64,000 nt of DNA from CBDFLD01 sp965249005 (GCA_965249005.1 CBDFLD010000012.1:145276-209275), one strand, 5' to 3'. Counted from the stretch's first letter, positions 47,075-56,155 are shown. Notes: generated by a model from the sequence alone, not told the origin. Program-made: numbers and translations.

Positions 47075-47452
47075 ATGGGCAAAAAAAACAGAAGAGAAGG
47101 CAGAAGAAACAGGGGTGACCGGGTAGTTTCAATGTCCCCGGAGGTTGCCGATGCATTGGCGCGGCAAAGACAGCGATTTATTGAAAAGTTCGGACGGGAG
47201 CCAGGGCCGGAGGATCCAGTGTTTTTTGATCCAAATGCTGACAGACCTATTCCGATGGTGGACTGGGACGAAGTCGAGAAGGAGTTTGAGATAGCGTTAG
47301 AAAAAACTGGTGCGGATCCAGCCTTCGCATACGCCTTCAAAAAGACAGGCCGGCTTGTTGGTGAGGAGAACCGACACCTCTTAAGCGACGAAGAATTAGT
47401 TGAGTGGGATCAGGCTCTAGAAGAGGGGCGTCGGTTGTTTCGGCCTCATTGA
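47075..47452 (+). CDS. Hypothetical basic/acidic protein
   Basis: 125 residues from the ATG at 47075 preceded by GGGGAGC. Very basic start (MGKKNRREGRRNRGDR), then acidic text (FGREPGPEDPVFFDPNADRP, VDWDEVEKEFEIALEKTGAD). No domain recognised; perhaps a partner of the neighbouring mobile DNA. The following sequence is an IS91 remnant. Confidence 0.55.
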   Translation: MGKKNRREGRRNRGDRVVSMSPEVADALARQRQRFIEKFGREPGPEDPVFFDPNADRPIPMVDWDEVEKEFEIALEKTGADPAFAYAFKKTGRLVGEENRHLLSDEELVEWDQALEEGRRLFRPH

Positions 47453-47454
47453 AC

Positions 47455-47655
47455 CTGAGGCAGAGGATTTACCCGTCCACTTCCACATGCTGGCGCTCGA
47501 TGGCGTGTATGCCGAGGATAAAGAAGGCGTCGCATCCCCTTCCATCGGGTGCCTCCACCCTTGGATGCCGAAGTGGCCCGGGTGGCCGGTTGTATTCACC
47601 GCCGTGTCGTCAGGCTCCTGGAACTCCGATCATCGGCGAGGATGTCGTCACTATT
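47455..47655 (+). pseudogene. IS91-family transposase scrap
   Basis: PEAEDLPVHFHMLALDGVYA is the usual LPFHFHxLxLDGVY text of Y2 (IS91/IS801-like) transposases; a frame change then leads to PPLDAEVARVAGCIHRRVVR, the downstream family text. The catalytic Tyr region lies upstream or downstream and is missing. Two hundred bases of relic. Nothing else is recognised up to 47918. Confidence 0.6.
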
Positions 47656-47918
47656 TCAAGAAACCGGGCAAGAAATAGCCAGTTTTCGTGCTTACCTCGT
47701 CGTGCTGAACGAGTCCGAACACAGTTCCATGTCGGCTCACCTACAATAAGAGTGTCTAGCCGAGAATCGTACGTCGTTTTCCGGGAGTCCCGTTTCCTTA
47801 TATCCAGAAAGCACACGTTGACAGTTCTATTTGCGTGGGCGACGCCGGTTTGGAGTTTGGGGAGCGGCTGGCCCGCCGCGGCTAATGCCGGCTTTAGTTA
47901 AAAAGACTAGGGAAGAAG

Positions 47919-48233
47919 TTGGCCAGACAGAAGAAGATCAAACCGGAGGAGCCCGTCGAGGTTCTACTCACGCCCCAGGAACGTGAGCTTATTCTTGAGC
48001 ATACCTTTGCCGGCGGCGACCTCACAAAGGGTCTCCGGCTCGCTCAGACGAAGGGACGAAAGGTCGTTGCCAAGTACACACTTGAAGACCTGGACGAGTT
48101 GCTGGGACATATCGCTGCCGAGGCGAATCATTCAACGGACAAGAAGCTGCAGAAGCAGCTATATGCTTTGTTCAACCGTCTCCAAGAGGAGATGCAATCC
48201 TACGACGACGGCCAGTGGCCACACGCTCTCTAA
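47919..48233 (+). CDS. Small hypothetical protein
   Basis: 104 residues, TTG start. Basic head (MARQKKIKPEEPVEVLLTPQ), helical middle (DLTKGLRLAQTKGRKVVAKY) and acidic end (EEMQSYDDGQWPHAL). Sequence looks coding (no repeats, balanced codons) but I recognise no family. Confidence 0.5.
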   Translation: MARQKKIKPEEPVEVLLTPQERELILEHTFAGGDLTKGLRLAQTKGRKVVAKYTLEDLDELLGHIAAEANHSTDKKLQKQLYALFNRLQEEMQSYDDGQWPHAL

Positions 48234-48300
48234 CAATCCAATCCAGATGGGACTCCAACGGTATTTTCGTTCGTGACGAATGTTTTCGACTCCGTTTCAC

Positions 48301-48350
48301 CTATGCTATCCTACCCCCAGCGTTGAACCCACCAAATCTAAGGAGCCTAT
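48301..48350 (+). promoter_or_regulatory. Kinase-family promoter/leader (shared in four places)
   Basis: TGCTATCCTACCCCCAGC, then GTTGAACCCACC and AAGGAGCCTAT immediately before ATG. Closely similar stretches precede 40673, 44217 and 58981. TATCCT is a possible -10 and AAGGAG the Shine-Dalgarno. Strong conservation across otherwise broken copies suggests function or recent duplication. Confidence 0.55.
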
Positions 48351-48530
48351 ATGGCTCTTGCAGACGGGACACGGTTAGGTCCTTACGAGATCCTCTCCCC
48401 TATCGGGGCAGGAGGCATGGGAGAAGTGTATCGTGCCAAGGACACCCGTCTGGATCGTACTGTCGCCATCAAGGTTTTGCCCTCCCATCTTTCCGGTGAT
48501 GCCGAACCGACTCCACCGGGGGTTAGGTAA
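48351..48530 (+). pseudogene. 5' kinase fragment (K3) ahead of kinase K4
   Basis: 59 codons: MALADGTRLGPYEILSPIGA, GGMGEVYRAKDTRLDR and VAIKVLPSHLSGDAE, then an unrelated tail TPPGVR and stop. Its TAA overlaps the ATG of the intact kinase K4 (TAATG), so the fragment could act as a translated leader coupling K4 to the kinase-family promoter. Confidence 0.88.
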
Positions 48531-51500
48531 TGGAGGGTGACTTTCGCCTTGGAGACTGGCTCATTCAGCCTCAGCTGAATCGGGTCGTTGGCTCTGGTCG
48601 AGAGGTAACCCTCGAACCCAAAGCCATGGACGTGCTCGTCCACCTTGTGGATCGCGCCGGCGAGGTCCTGCACAAGGAGCGCCTTATCCAAGGCGTTTGG
48701 TCCGACACCTTCGTCACCGACGATGTTCTCATTCATGCCGTCTCCGAACTTCGCAAGGCGTTTGACGACGACGCCAAGAACCCTCGTTTTATTCAAACCA
48801 TCGCGAAGAAGGGTTATTGCCTGATCGCCCCGGTCACAAAGCCTCAGCCTGAAGAGGTAGCCCGTTACCAGGTTCTGAAGAAACTAGGTCAGGGAGGAAT
48901 GGGCGAGGTCCTTCTCGCTCAGGACAGCCTGCTCCGCCGAAAAGTGGCGCTGAAGTTTCTTCTAGAAGAAAGGCAGCTCGACCGGACTTCCAAAAAGCGA
49001 CTGCTCCGGGAGGCCAGAGCTGCAGCAGGGCTCGACCATCCTTTCATTTGTCATATTCACGATGTCGGCGAGCTCGATGAAAAACCCTTCATTGCCATGG
49101 AATATATCGAAGGGAAGACTCTGAAGGAGAAACTTGTCCGAGGCCACCTGACGTTGCCGGATGCTATCCGCACCACGTCGGAGATTGCCGAAGCTCTCGA
49201 GAAGGCGCACCAGAATGGAATCGTGCACCGAGACATGAAGCCGGCAAATGTCAAGATCACGGCTGAGGGCCACGTCAAGGTCATGGATTTCGGCCTGGCC
49301 AAAAGACTCTTCAGACCGGACGGTGATGACCAAGAGACTTCCGGAACTTTGGGCGGAGGAACCACGACTCCCGGGACAATTGCGTACATGTCACCCGAGC
49401 AAGCCAGCAATCGGGAGGTAGGCCCGCAATCGGATATCTTTTCCCTCGGTGTCATACTCTACGAGATGGTCACTGGAGTGCATCCCTTCCAAAAGGCTTC
49501 CCCGATGGAGACGGCCAGTGCCGTGCTCAGTGAAGACCCGCCTCCGTTGTCTCAACATGTAGATGATGTTCCTTCATTGCTACAGCACACGGTCGACAAG
49601 ATGCTGGCCAAGGATCCGAACAGGCGCTATCAGCTGATCCATGAGGTCCATACGGACCTGGAGACTGTAAGTCGGCAATTGTCCGAGCCCGGACTTCGGT
49701 CGACTCATGCAGACACCGGGATGGAACGATTGTTTTCCCGCCCAAGAAAGACTGTTGTGCTATGGGCATTGGGGTTGGTCGTGTCCGCCATGATCCTTTC
49801 AGGTGCACTGGTCTGGTTCTTGAAGCCCACGTCTGCCCCTGTCTCTGAAACGGTAGCATTTCGTTCCACGATCGAGCTCCCGGAAGGAGAGCGCCTTGCC
49901 CATTTCTATCGCACGGGTATGGACTTTTCGCCGGACGGCACACATCTTGCCTTTGTTTCCGGGATTGCGACCGACCATTTTACCGGTATTCAGAACAGGA
50001 TTTATTTAAAGCGTCTCGATCAGTTGCGGGAGGCACAGCCCATTGCCGGCACCGAAAACGCCCGACAACCCTTTTTCTCGCCTGACGGGAAATGGCTTGG
50101 CTACTACCACATAGATCCAAGCAGACTCATGAAGGTAGAGTTGCCCGGGGGCGATCCCATGGAGCTTTGCGAAAGTGGATGGATCCATGGAGCTAGCTGG
50201 GGACCGGATGACACGATTATCTTCGCCAAACAGGGAGGCGGACTGCTTCGGGTTCCGGCCTCCGGAGGCGAACCGGAAGAGATCACCCAACTGAACGAAG
50301 CAGCCGGAGAGATCAGTCATCGTCTCCCCCACTTTCTTCCTGACGGCGAGTCTGTGCTTTTTACGGTACTTCGTGACAATCCGTACCGATGGGATCGTGC
50401 TCAGGTTTTTGTCAAGTCTCTCGATTCGGACGACCAAAAACACCTATTGGATAGAGCGTCAGATGCTCGCTATGTACCAACGGGGCATCTGGTTTTTGCC
50501 CGGAAAGGTAAGCTCATCGCGGTTCCATTTGATTTGAAGCGGCTTAGAGTGACCGGCCCGGAAGTACCAGTCTTGGAAAACGTCGTTCACTCCATTTATA
50601 CGGGCGGGGGGCTAATGGAAACGGGAGCGGCTCAATTCAGTTTTTCCCGGTCGGGAATGCTGGCCTATGCCGCCGGGTCGGTATTTCCAGAGCGCACCAC
50701 CACCCCGGTTTGGGTGAACCGACAGGGGCATGAAGAAGAGCCCCTGGATGTGAAGCTGGAGCCCAGACTGTACTCGATGGCACGAATTTCCCCGGATGGT
50801 CGTTACGTACTGCTGAGCGTCACCTATCCTCCCCGTCGCGTGTCGCTCTTTGATCGAGAGCTCAGAACCCTGGTCCCTCAAACCTTTGATGACAACCAAT
50901 ATCTTTATGGCGCGGTATGGGGTCCGGGAGAAGATTACTTTACCTTTGATTCGGACCGAGGAGGGGAACAAGCCTTTTATATCAAGAAAATCCTCACCGG
51001 GCCAAATGGGCACCTGGACAAGCTGCAGCCGGCCCAGGGAATGCTCAGAGCCGGCTCCTGGTCGCCGGACGGGCAGCATCTGGCTTATTATGCAGGGAGC
51101 AGCGGCTTCTCGATTCTGTCACGGGAGGATAGCGTAGAGTCGTTTTATCAAACCAGATCTGGATTCGAGGAAGGCCAATCGGAGTTTTCGCCCGATGGGA
51201 AGTGGATCGTCTATACATCCTATGAAACAGACGAGAGGCAGGTCTTTGTAAAACCGTATCCTGGGCCGGGCGACCCAATCCAAATCTCAACTGCAGGAGG
51301 CAGCAGTCCTGCCTGGTCTCATGATGGAAAGGAGATATTCTACTTCTCAGGAAAGGGGCTCGGGTTTTGGGAGCCTCATGAGGGACCAAAGGAGTTCCTC
51401 TCCGTCAGGATTGATGTCGACGGCGATGAGTTGACGCACAGTAAACCGTTCAAGTTGTTTGTCGTGGATAAAGGTAGGTACCATACTCGGGGCTTTCTTC

Positions 51501-51649
51501 GAACTTACGATGTCGCACCGGATGAACGGTTCTTGATGATCAAGAGTGGATCCGAGAGCGAGGTTGTCGAGGCGATCTACCCGAAACGCATCCAAATTGT
51601 CCAAAACTGGTTCGAGGAACTCAAACGCCTCGTCCCCACAGACAATTGA
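48530..51649 (+). CDS. Winged-helix / Ser-Thr kinase / TolB-like propeller protein (K4)
   Basis: 1039 residues, intact. Residues 5-100: OmpR/ToxR-type winged helix (GREVTLEPKAMDVLVHLVDR, ELRKAFDDDAKNPRFIQTIA). Residues 110-380: kinase with GQGGMGEV loop, KVALKFL Lys, HRDMKPAN catalytic loop near residue 233, DFGLAKR and SPEQASN. A membrane helix lies near 407-428 (VLWALGLVVSAMILSGALVW). The rest is a WD40/TolB propeller (FSPDGTHLAFVSG, FFSPDGKWLGYY) ending LVPTDN. It can be read as a membrane kinase with an N-terminal DNA-binding domain and a C-terminal sensor. A second-kinase stump follows after 1 bp. Confidence 0.93.
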   Translation: MEGDFRLGDWLIQPQLNRVVGSGREVTLEPKAMDVLVHLVDRAGEVLHKERLIQGVWSDTFVTDDVLIHAVSELRKAFDDDAKNPRFIQTIAKKGYCLIAPVTKPQPEEVARYQVLKKLGQGGMGEVLLAQDSLLRRKVALKFLLEERQLDRTSKKRLLREARAAAGLDHPFICHIHDVGELDEKPFIAMEYIEGKTLKEKLVRGHLTLPDAIRTTSEIAEALEKAHQNGIVHRDMKPANVKITAEGHVKVMDFGLAKRLFRPDGDDQETSGTLGGGTTTPGTIAYMSPEQASNREVGPQSDIFSLGVILYEMVTGVHPFQKASPMETASAVLSEDPPPLSQHVDDVPSLLQHTVDKMLAKDPNRRYQLIHEVHTDLETVSRQLSEPGLRSTHADTGMERLFSRPRKTVVLWALGLVVSAMILSGALVWFLKPTSAPVSETVAFRSTIELPEGERLAHFYRTGMDFSPDGTHLAFVSGIATDHFTGIQNRIYLKRLDQLREAQPIAGTENARQPFFSPDGKWLGYYHIDPSRLMKVELPGGDPMELCESGWIHGASWGPDDTIIFAKQGGGLLRVPASGGEPEEITQLNEAAGEISHRLPHFLPDGESVLFTVLRDNPYRWDRAQVFVKSLDSDDQKHLLDRASDARYVPTGHLVFARKGKLIAVPFDLKRLRVTGPEVPVLENVVHSIYTGGGLMETGAAQFSFSRSGMLAYAAGSVFPERTTTPVWVNRQGHEEEPLDVKLEPRLYSMARISPDGRYVLLSVTYPPRRVSLFDRELRTLVPQTFDDNQYLYGAVWGPGEDYFTFDSDRGGEQAFYIKKILTGPNGHLDKLQPAQGMLRAGSWSPDGQHLAYYAGSSGFSILSREDSVESFYQTRSGFEEGQSEFSPDGKWIVYTSYETDERQVFVKPYPGPGDPIQISTAGGSSPAWSHDGKEIFYFSGKGLGFWEPHEGPKEFLSVRIDVDGDELTHSKPFKLFVVDKGRYHTRGFLRTYDVAPDERFLMIKSGSESEVVEAIYPKRIQIVQNWFEELKRLVPTDN

Positions 51650-51650
51650 C

Positions 51651-51803
51651 ATGATTGGCAAGACCATCTCCCATTACAAGATCCTGGAAAAGCTCGGTGG
51701 CGGAGGCATGGGTGTGGTCTACAAGGCCGAGGTATTTCGTCTATCCACTTTCCCACACACGATTAGAACCGCCGACGGAGAGAAAATCCCATGGCCGGAG
51801 TAG
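51651..51803 (+). pseudogene. 5' stump of a second kinase behind K4
   Basis: Starts 1 bp after the K4 stop: MIGKTISHYKILEKLGGGGM, GVVYKAE, then unrelated VFRLSTFPHTIRTADGEKIP and stop. It matches the stump at 46863 for its first 27 residues, and both K2 and K4 end with the same LVPTDN text, so the pair arose by duplication. It overlaps the cupin start by 13 bp. Confidence 0.85.
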
Positions 51804-52124
51804 GAACACGAAAGACCTTTGAAGACGAAAGGGTCATCGTTTGGGACCTCGACCTGGACCCTGGCGAGGCGGTGGGACGGCACACCCACGTGTGGAATTA
51901 CTTCGTCCGTATCATCTCAGGGTCCACCCTGGAAGCCTTCGACGGAGAAGGCAAGTCGCTGGGGACTGTCGAGCTTGAATCCGGCGCGACGATGTACTTC
52001 CGAGTGCAGGGCGACAAGGTTTGTGTCGGATCGACCGGGATATCCGGTCGTGCCAGCGACCCACAGTGCCCGAAATATCGGTTCGAAGCCGTATCGGGAA
52101 GTTCTGGTGGAGTTCAAGAAGTAG
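51791..52124 (+). pseudogene. Cupin-like protein, frameshifted
   Basis: The cupin N-terminal part reads DLDPGEAVGRHTHVWNYFVR and SGSTLEAFDGEGKSLG with the metal-binding His pair in GRHTH, and the C-terminal part PATHSARNIGSKPYREVLVE is found in another frame. The shift lies near 52030-52047. The gene would give about 110 residues if repaired. Probably inactive. Confidence 0.7.
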
Positions 52125-52456
52125 GGAGCGGCCTTGGCTGGGGCCTCCCGGACAAGAGCCCGAAGTTGAAACGGTTTATCCAATGCCGACCAACATGCCC
52201 GTAAGAGGCAGGCTCTAAAAGACGGCTGGTTCGGCATGTGCAGGCTGATCGAATAGGCGGGGGTCAGTATGAGTTTAAGCCGCAGCGTGCTCGTCACGAC
52301 ATAGAAGGTGCCATTGATGAGCTGACTAGCCTTCTTGAAAAGATCGATGGACAAGAACCACCACCGGACTGGATGGATGACTCACCCGAAAAGACGGATC
52401 TGGCAGCGTCGGTGAGCCTACTGTAGCGCACCCGGTTCCTTGGACACAAGTTTGAG

Positions 52457-53356
52457 CTACGCCGCCTGGCGTAGCTTGTGCGCCTCGCGTGCCTCGATCG
52501 GTGTTTGATAATCGATCTTCTCGAGACGCCAGGTCTTGTTGTACAACTCCACGAACTCGGCCACGGCGGCACGCACCTTCTGGAGGTTCTGGAAGATTCT
52601 CCCGTGGATCGCTTGGTCCTTGAGCGTGCGATTCCACCGCTCCGCAACTCCGTTCGTTTCCGGTTCCTCGACAAAACCGAAGCTGGGACGGATGCCCCAG
52701 CACCGGATCTGGTTGAGGAAGTGATCCGACAGGTACTGGGAGCCGTGGTCCATCCGGAGCGCCAGCCCCCGGGCAACGTCGGAGTCAATGGAACCATAGA
52801 GGCGCAGCAGACCCTGCGAGATCGGCTCCAACGCCGCGAAGCGGCTACCGACCTTGCACACGTGCCACCCCACACACTCCGCGTTCCAGTGCTCCACCGC
52901 CGCGAAAATCCAGACCCACCCGTCATCGAGCGTGAACACCCGCACTCCGTCGGTCCCCCACATCACGTTCGGCGCCAGGGTGACGATCTTCCCATCGTGT
53001 GCCTTCGTTCCACCCTGGCGTCCGCGGTGTGGTGAGAGCAACTCATGCTCTCGCATGACCCGCAGCACCCGCTTGCGCGCAACCCGGATCCCGTCCAAGA
53101 TCCGAAGCCGCGCGTGGACCTTACGATGACCCTCGCCCTGGAACGGTGAGCGCTCCAGATCGGCCTGGATCGCCTCCAAAAGCTTCTCGTCCGACACCTT
53201 GGGCTGGGGACCCCGCCGAGTGGGTTCCTCGCCCTCCTGCCGCTTCTGCTCGCTTGTCCGCCGGGCGTAGAGCGCCGAGCGCGAGCGCTCCCAGGCCTGA
53301 CACACGCGCTGGATCCCGTAACGTTGACCCGTGGCTTCGGAGATCGTCTCGCTCAT
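52457..53356 (-). CDS. IS3-type transposase OrfB
   Basis: 299 residues starting MSETISEATGQRYGIQRVCQ, whose ATG overlaps the OrfA stop (ATGA). rve core: D in WGTDGVRVFTLDDG, D in RMDHGSQYLSDH and E in NGVAERWNRTLKDQ. A longer frame extends upstream but is out of phase with OrfA and not the native start. Complete. Confidence 0.9.
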   Translation of the reverse strand: MSETISEATGQRYGIQRVCQAWERSRSALYARRTSEQKRQEGEEPTRRGPQPKVSDEKLLEAIQADLERSPFQGEGHRKVHARLRILDGIRVARKRVLRVMREHELLSPHRGRQGGTKAHDGKIVTLAPNVMWGTDGVRVFTLDDGWVWIFAAVEHWNAECVGWHVCKVGSRFAALEPISQGLLRLYGSIDSDVARGLALRMDHGSQYLSDHFLNQIRCWGIRPSFGFVEEPETNGVAERWNRTLKDQAIHGRIFQNLQKVRAAVAEFVELYNKTWRLEKIDYQTPIEAREAHKLRQAA

Positions 53357-53787
53357 CGTCGCGACCTCCTCATCGCCAAAGGGAGGCGCTTCTCCGCCGC
53401 CCGGGCGCGATTGCGCAGCAGCTCGATTTCCATGGACAGCTCCCCGATGTGACGCTTCGCAGCGTCGAGCGCCTCCGCCAACGGCTCGCCCTGGTGATTC
53501 TTCAAGCCGAGCTCGAGCCCGGCCAAGGCCCGCTCCCGCCACTCCTCCAGCCGGTAGATTTCCACGCCCACCTCACGCGACAGCGCATCCAGAGATTCGC
53601 CCCGCAGCAGTCGCAGCACCACGTCCCGCTTTCGTCCTCCGCTCCAACGCTGCCCCGGCTCCAGAGGCCTCGCCCCGGGCGCGGCGCCGACGGCCCGAAC
53701 TCCAGTCGCCCTACGGGCTCCCTCCGTTCCTGCCGTCGCCTTCCACTTCACCCTCTTCGTTCGAACCATTTCCACCTCCTTGGACAT
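53353..53787 (-). CDS. IS3-type transposase OrfA (HTH)
   Basis: 144 residues. HTH-like segment RDVVLRLLRGESLDALSREV, then a coiled coil (DAAKRHIGELSMEIELLRNR). It precedes OrfB with a 4-bp overlap, indicating coupled translation. Intact. Confidence 0.85.
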   Translation of the reverse strand: MSKEVEMVRTKRVKWKATAGTEGARRATGVRAVGAAPGARPLEPGQRWSGGRKRDVVLRLLRGESLDALSREVGVEIYRLEEWRERALAGLELGLKNHQGEPLAEALDAAKRHIGELSMEIELLRNRARAAEKRLPLAMRRSRR

Positions 53788-53909
53788 CTCATTATCTCTT
53801 ATTCTGTGTCCAAGAAAACTGGGTCCGACTCAGTCGGTGAGCCTACTGATCATGCTGCTGATGATCTCATGATCTAAATTTAGTCCGCATACGTCGAAAG
53901 GGACATAAG

Positions 53910-54380
53910 ATGACAGAACCCGAAGCTTTGAAGTCGCCTCTTTCCCCTCAACAGCTCGAGCAAGTATGGGCAGAGCACCTCAAAGGGGAATTCGAAATCA
54001 AAGATGTCGAGGTAACCTTGGACACCATGGTGGAGGATGCCCTCGTCAACCATGTGCCTGTGAACACCGGGGGCCGTGGGAAAGATGAGTTGCGGGCTTT
54101 CTATCGAGACGACTTCATTCCCTCATGGCCTGAGGATTTACAGATGACAGCCGTGAACCGCGTTGTCGGGGAGGGGCAACTCGTAGATGAACTGCATGTT
54201 ACCTTCACCCACAGCAAACAGATGAATTGGTTTTTGCCAAACGTAGCGCCAACGCACAAAAAGATAGACATCGATCTTGTAGTAGTTGTGCAGTTTCGTG
54301 GCGACAAGCTTGCCTGTGAGCGTATTTACTGGGATCATGCGACGGTGCTGCGCCAAGTAGGTTTGTTGAAGGAGTATTGA
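53910..54380 (+). CDS. SnoaL/NTF2-like protein
   Basis: 156 residues. NTF2-like signature: FEIKDVEVTLDTMVEDALVN, RAFYRDDFIPSWPEDLQMTA, QLVDELHVTFTHSKQMNWFL, ending GDKLACERIYWDHATVLRQV. Members bind small hydrophobic substrates in a cone-shaped pocket; a few are enzymes. It stands alone. GGGACATAAG precedes the ATG. Confidence 0.82.
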   Translation: MTEPEALKSPLSPQQLEQVWAEHLKGEFEIKDVEVTLDTMVEDALVNHVPVNTGGRGKDELRAFYRDDFIPSWPEDLQMTAVNRVVGEGQLVDELHVTFTHSKQMNWFLPNVAPTHKKIDIDLVVVVQFRGDKLACERIYWDHATVLRQVGLLKEY

Positions 54381-54602
54381 ATCAACCTGGATTACGCAAG
54401 GGTTGACTAGGATGCGGGGCCTAGTGTGACCGATGGTATCAACCAGTCGGCCAGCCTTTTTACCAAGGCTCGAGTCGGCCCCTGCTTTTCGGAAGAGCAG
54501 AGGAGGAAGATGAAGCGGCCCAGTTATCACCACAAAACAAGAGTGCTTCAAAAAACTGCTCCCTGAAAACCTCCGTGTTTTTAATAACTCACGCAGTTTC
54601 GC

Positions 54603-54788
54603 CAGTACCTCGCACAGGTCTATTTCTATCTAGGTGACATGAGCCCGGCCCTAAAATGGCTGAATAAAGCGTACGATGAAAAGGACGATGGTCTTGTACA
54701 TATTCGGTCCTTGGCCTCGTGGGGTCCCATCCGCGACGACCCTCGCTTCCAAGACCTTCTACGCCGCATGAACTTCCCACAGCGATGA
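54603..54788 (+). pseudogene. 3' end of a TPR-type Ser/Thr kinase
   Basis: YLAQVYFYLGDMSPALKWLN and DDPRFQDLLRRMNFPQR* are the final TPR turns of kinases ending RSDPRFQDLLRRMNFP. Nothing of the kinase domain is upstream; the preceding 220 bp show no gene. The stop lies 7 bp before family F copy A, the same order as at 63481. Confidence 0.75.
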
Positions 54789-54795
54789 TGCGACA

Positions 54796-55155
54796 ATGCA
54801 ACTTCTCACACCCGAAAAGATCGAGAAGGAATTCATCCAGGTTGCCATTGACCTGAAGGACGTCATTGTTCTGGATGGTGTGGATCCACTTCATGATCAA
54901 CAGCGGTACCGCATCCGCAGTCACGACCTCTATGGAACCTTGCCCGCTATCGAAATCGAAGACACCGGTGATCGACTGAAGGTAGTCGGAGAAATCCGCG
55001 CAGAAGCCGCCAAGCTCTCAGCCGTTCACGGACTCCGCAAAGAGTTACGCGGGATGTTCGAGGATGCCACGTTTCTGGAGCCGACGTTGATGGATCAGAT
55101 GGCCGTTGTGGGGATCTCATTTGGAAATGGCAAGTACACGACCGCTACCCAGAGC
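54796..55155 (+). pseudogene. Family F protein, copy A (longest copy, 3' end disturbed)
   Basis: MQLLTPEKIEKEFIQVAIDL, KDVIVLDGVDPLHDQQRYRI, RSHDLYGTLPAIEIEDTGDR, LKVVGEIRAEAAKLSAVHGL, RKELRGMFEDATFLEPTLMD. No domain recognised. The frame is carried on into a MITE (55156) and stops there. Homology with copy B ends near 55098, so about 100 residues may be the true length. It directly follows a kinase 3' end. Confidence 0.6.
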
Positions 55156-55471
55156 TGTTAGCGATCACGGGAAAATGTATTTTTTGAACGTGCGCCGAGA
55201 GGATTTGGATTCCAGTTTCAGAAAAGCCGGTCAGGTTTTCCTAGAAACCACTCTATCGACGACGAAAAGGTTCCACGTTACGGGTGCCCAAACATCCCCC
55301 TGGGTGATGTTGCCACAGAAACATCGGTCGGGGAACCTTGATCCGTCACGCGCAACCGGATTGATGTCGATCACCGCTCGGTGCACACCCAGTCGCCTCC
55401 GGCGACGATGATGTTGAGTCCTTACAACCGGCGTGTGTTCAGAAAAGCACGGTTTTCAGTGATGGTTAACA
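55156..55471 (+). mobile_element. MITE copy 1, IS21-like ends
   Basis: 316 bp. Terminal repeats TGTTAGCGATCAC (left) and TGTTAACCATCAC (complement of right end). The target duplication CCAGAGC is at 55149-55155 and 55472-55478. It is about 95% identical to 57462-57780 and has no transposase gene. TGTTA...GATCACTGAAAA tips and 6-7 bp duplications recall IS21, which would act in trans; no istAB genes are in the window. Confidence 0.88.
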
Positions 55472-55478
55472 CCAGAGC

Positions 55479-55935
55479 TTCCACTACCGAGGCCCAGAAA
55501 TGGTCGAAGCCGCGACGGATCGTCGCCAACGTCGAGCACCACCAGGGCGGAGTTGTTCCCGCGGGTCGGGTTCATTGTCACGAACATGAGCTTGCCGAGC
55601 CGATCGGTGGTACGGCTGAGCAATGGATCAAGGAAGGCAAGCAGGCGACGCATTGGACTCGGCTGTCCTGCCATCGCTTCCGTGCGAATGAAGTGCGCTT
55701 GCAGTTGAGTGTGCTCGCCTACAACCTGGGGAACCTATGGCGGCGACTTGGGCTGCCACCCCGGATCAAAACCTGGTCGCTGACAAGTTTGCAGCACCGC
55801 TTGATGAAGACTGGCGGAAGGCTAGTCAAGCACGCCCGGTACTACTGGTTACTCTTGGCCGAGGGGCATCTGAACCGCAAGCTGTTCCGTGATATGCTCA
55901 ACCGCATCTGGTCCTTGCCGCTGCCAAGTGGATAG
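55479..55935 (+). pseudogene. C-terminal half of a second type of IS1380-like transposase
   Basis: KWSKPRRIVANVEHHQGG, GTAEQWIKEGKQATHWTRLS, CHRFRANEVRLQLSVLAYNL and LVKHARYYWLLLAEGHLNRK are typical of the group, with the catalytic Glu in AEQWIKEGK. The N-terminal half is absent; the MITE inserted just upstream, where TQSFHYR, on the other side of it, continues to the same protein. There is a small frameshift near 55488. This transposase is only distantly related to copies A-C. Confidence 0.78.
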
Positions 55936-56119
55936 CTTCCAGGCTTGGGAGTGCTGAGTTGGAATGCCGTGACAGAGTGGCTGGAGCGGTGTCTGAAAAA
56001 TGGCCTACACAGGAGCCAGACAGCCTTTTCAGACGGGCAAAACAATGTTTCGGATACATCGAGTGGATCGAGGCGTCGTCTACGGGCCAATTTGCTTGTT
56101 CTCAGGAAGGGACGAGGAG

Positions 56120-56155
56120 TACTATGTTGGGAACCGAGATTCAAATTGGAAATTC
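56120..56155 (+). repeat. 36-bp inverted-repeat partner of 62344-62379
   Basis: TACTATGTTGGGAACCGAG and the following bases to AAATTC reappear in inverted orientation at 62344-62379 with one mismatch. Probably the terminal repeat of the IS1380-like element whose transposase ends at 55935. Confidence 0.7.

Larger units (their letters stand above)
52422..53832 (-). mobile_element. IS3-type element with 14-16 bp flanking repeats
   Basis: TG...CA ends; the terminal inverted repeats are ACCCGGTTCCTTGGACACA on the left and ACCCAGTTTTCTTGGACACA (complement) on the right. The flanks share GTCGGTGAGCCTACTG (52408-52423 and 53833-53848), much longer than the 3-5 bp expected for IS3. Confidence 0.85.
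52238..53872 (+). pseudogene. Small hypothetical gene split by an IS3-type element
   Basis: Left part: GTG start and EGAIDELTSLLEKIDGQEPP, PDWMDDSPEKTDLAASVSLL. Across the element and its direct repeat the frame rejoins as ASVSLLIMLLMIS and stop, giving about 70 residues. No family recognised. Whether it was ever a real gene is uncertain. Confidence 0.4.

Noticed and set aside
54589..54924. Minus-strand frame over family F copy A (MTADAVPLLIMKW-type start, also seen opposite 38.8 and 63.6 kb)
   Set aside because: It recurs in several copies, but substitutions between copies fall at third positions of the plus strand, so the plus strand is the coding one.
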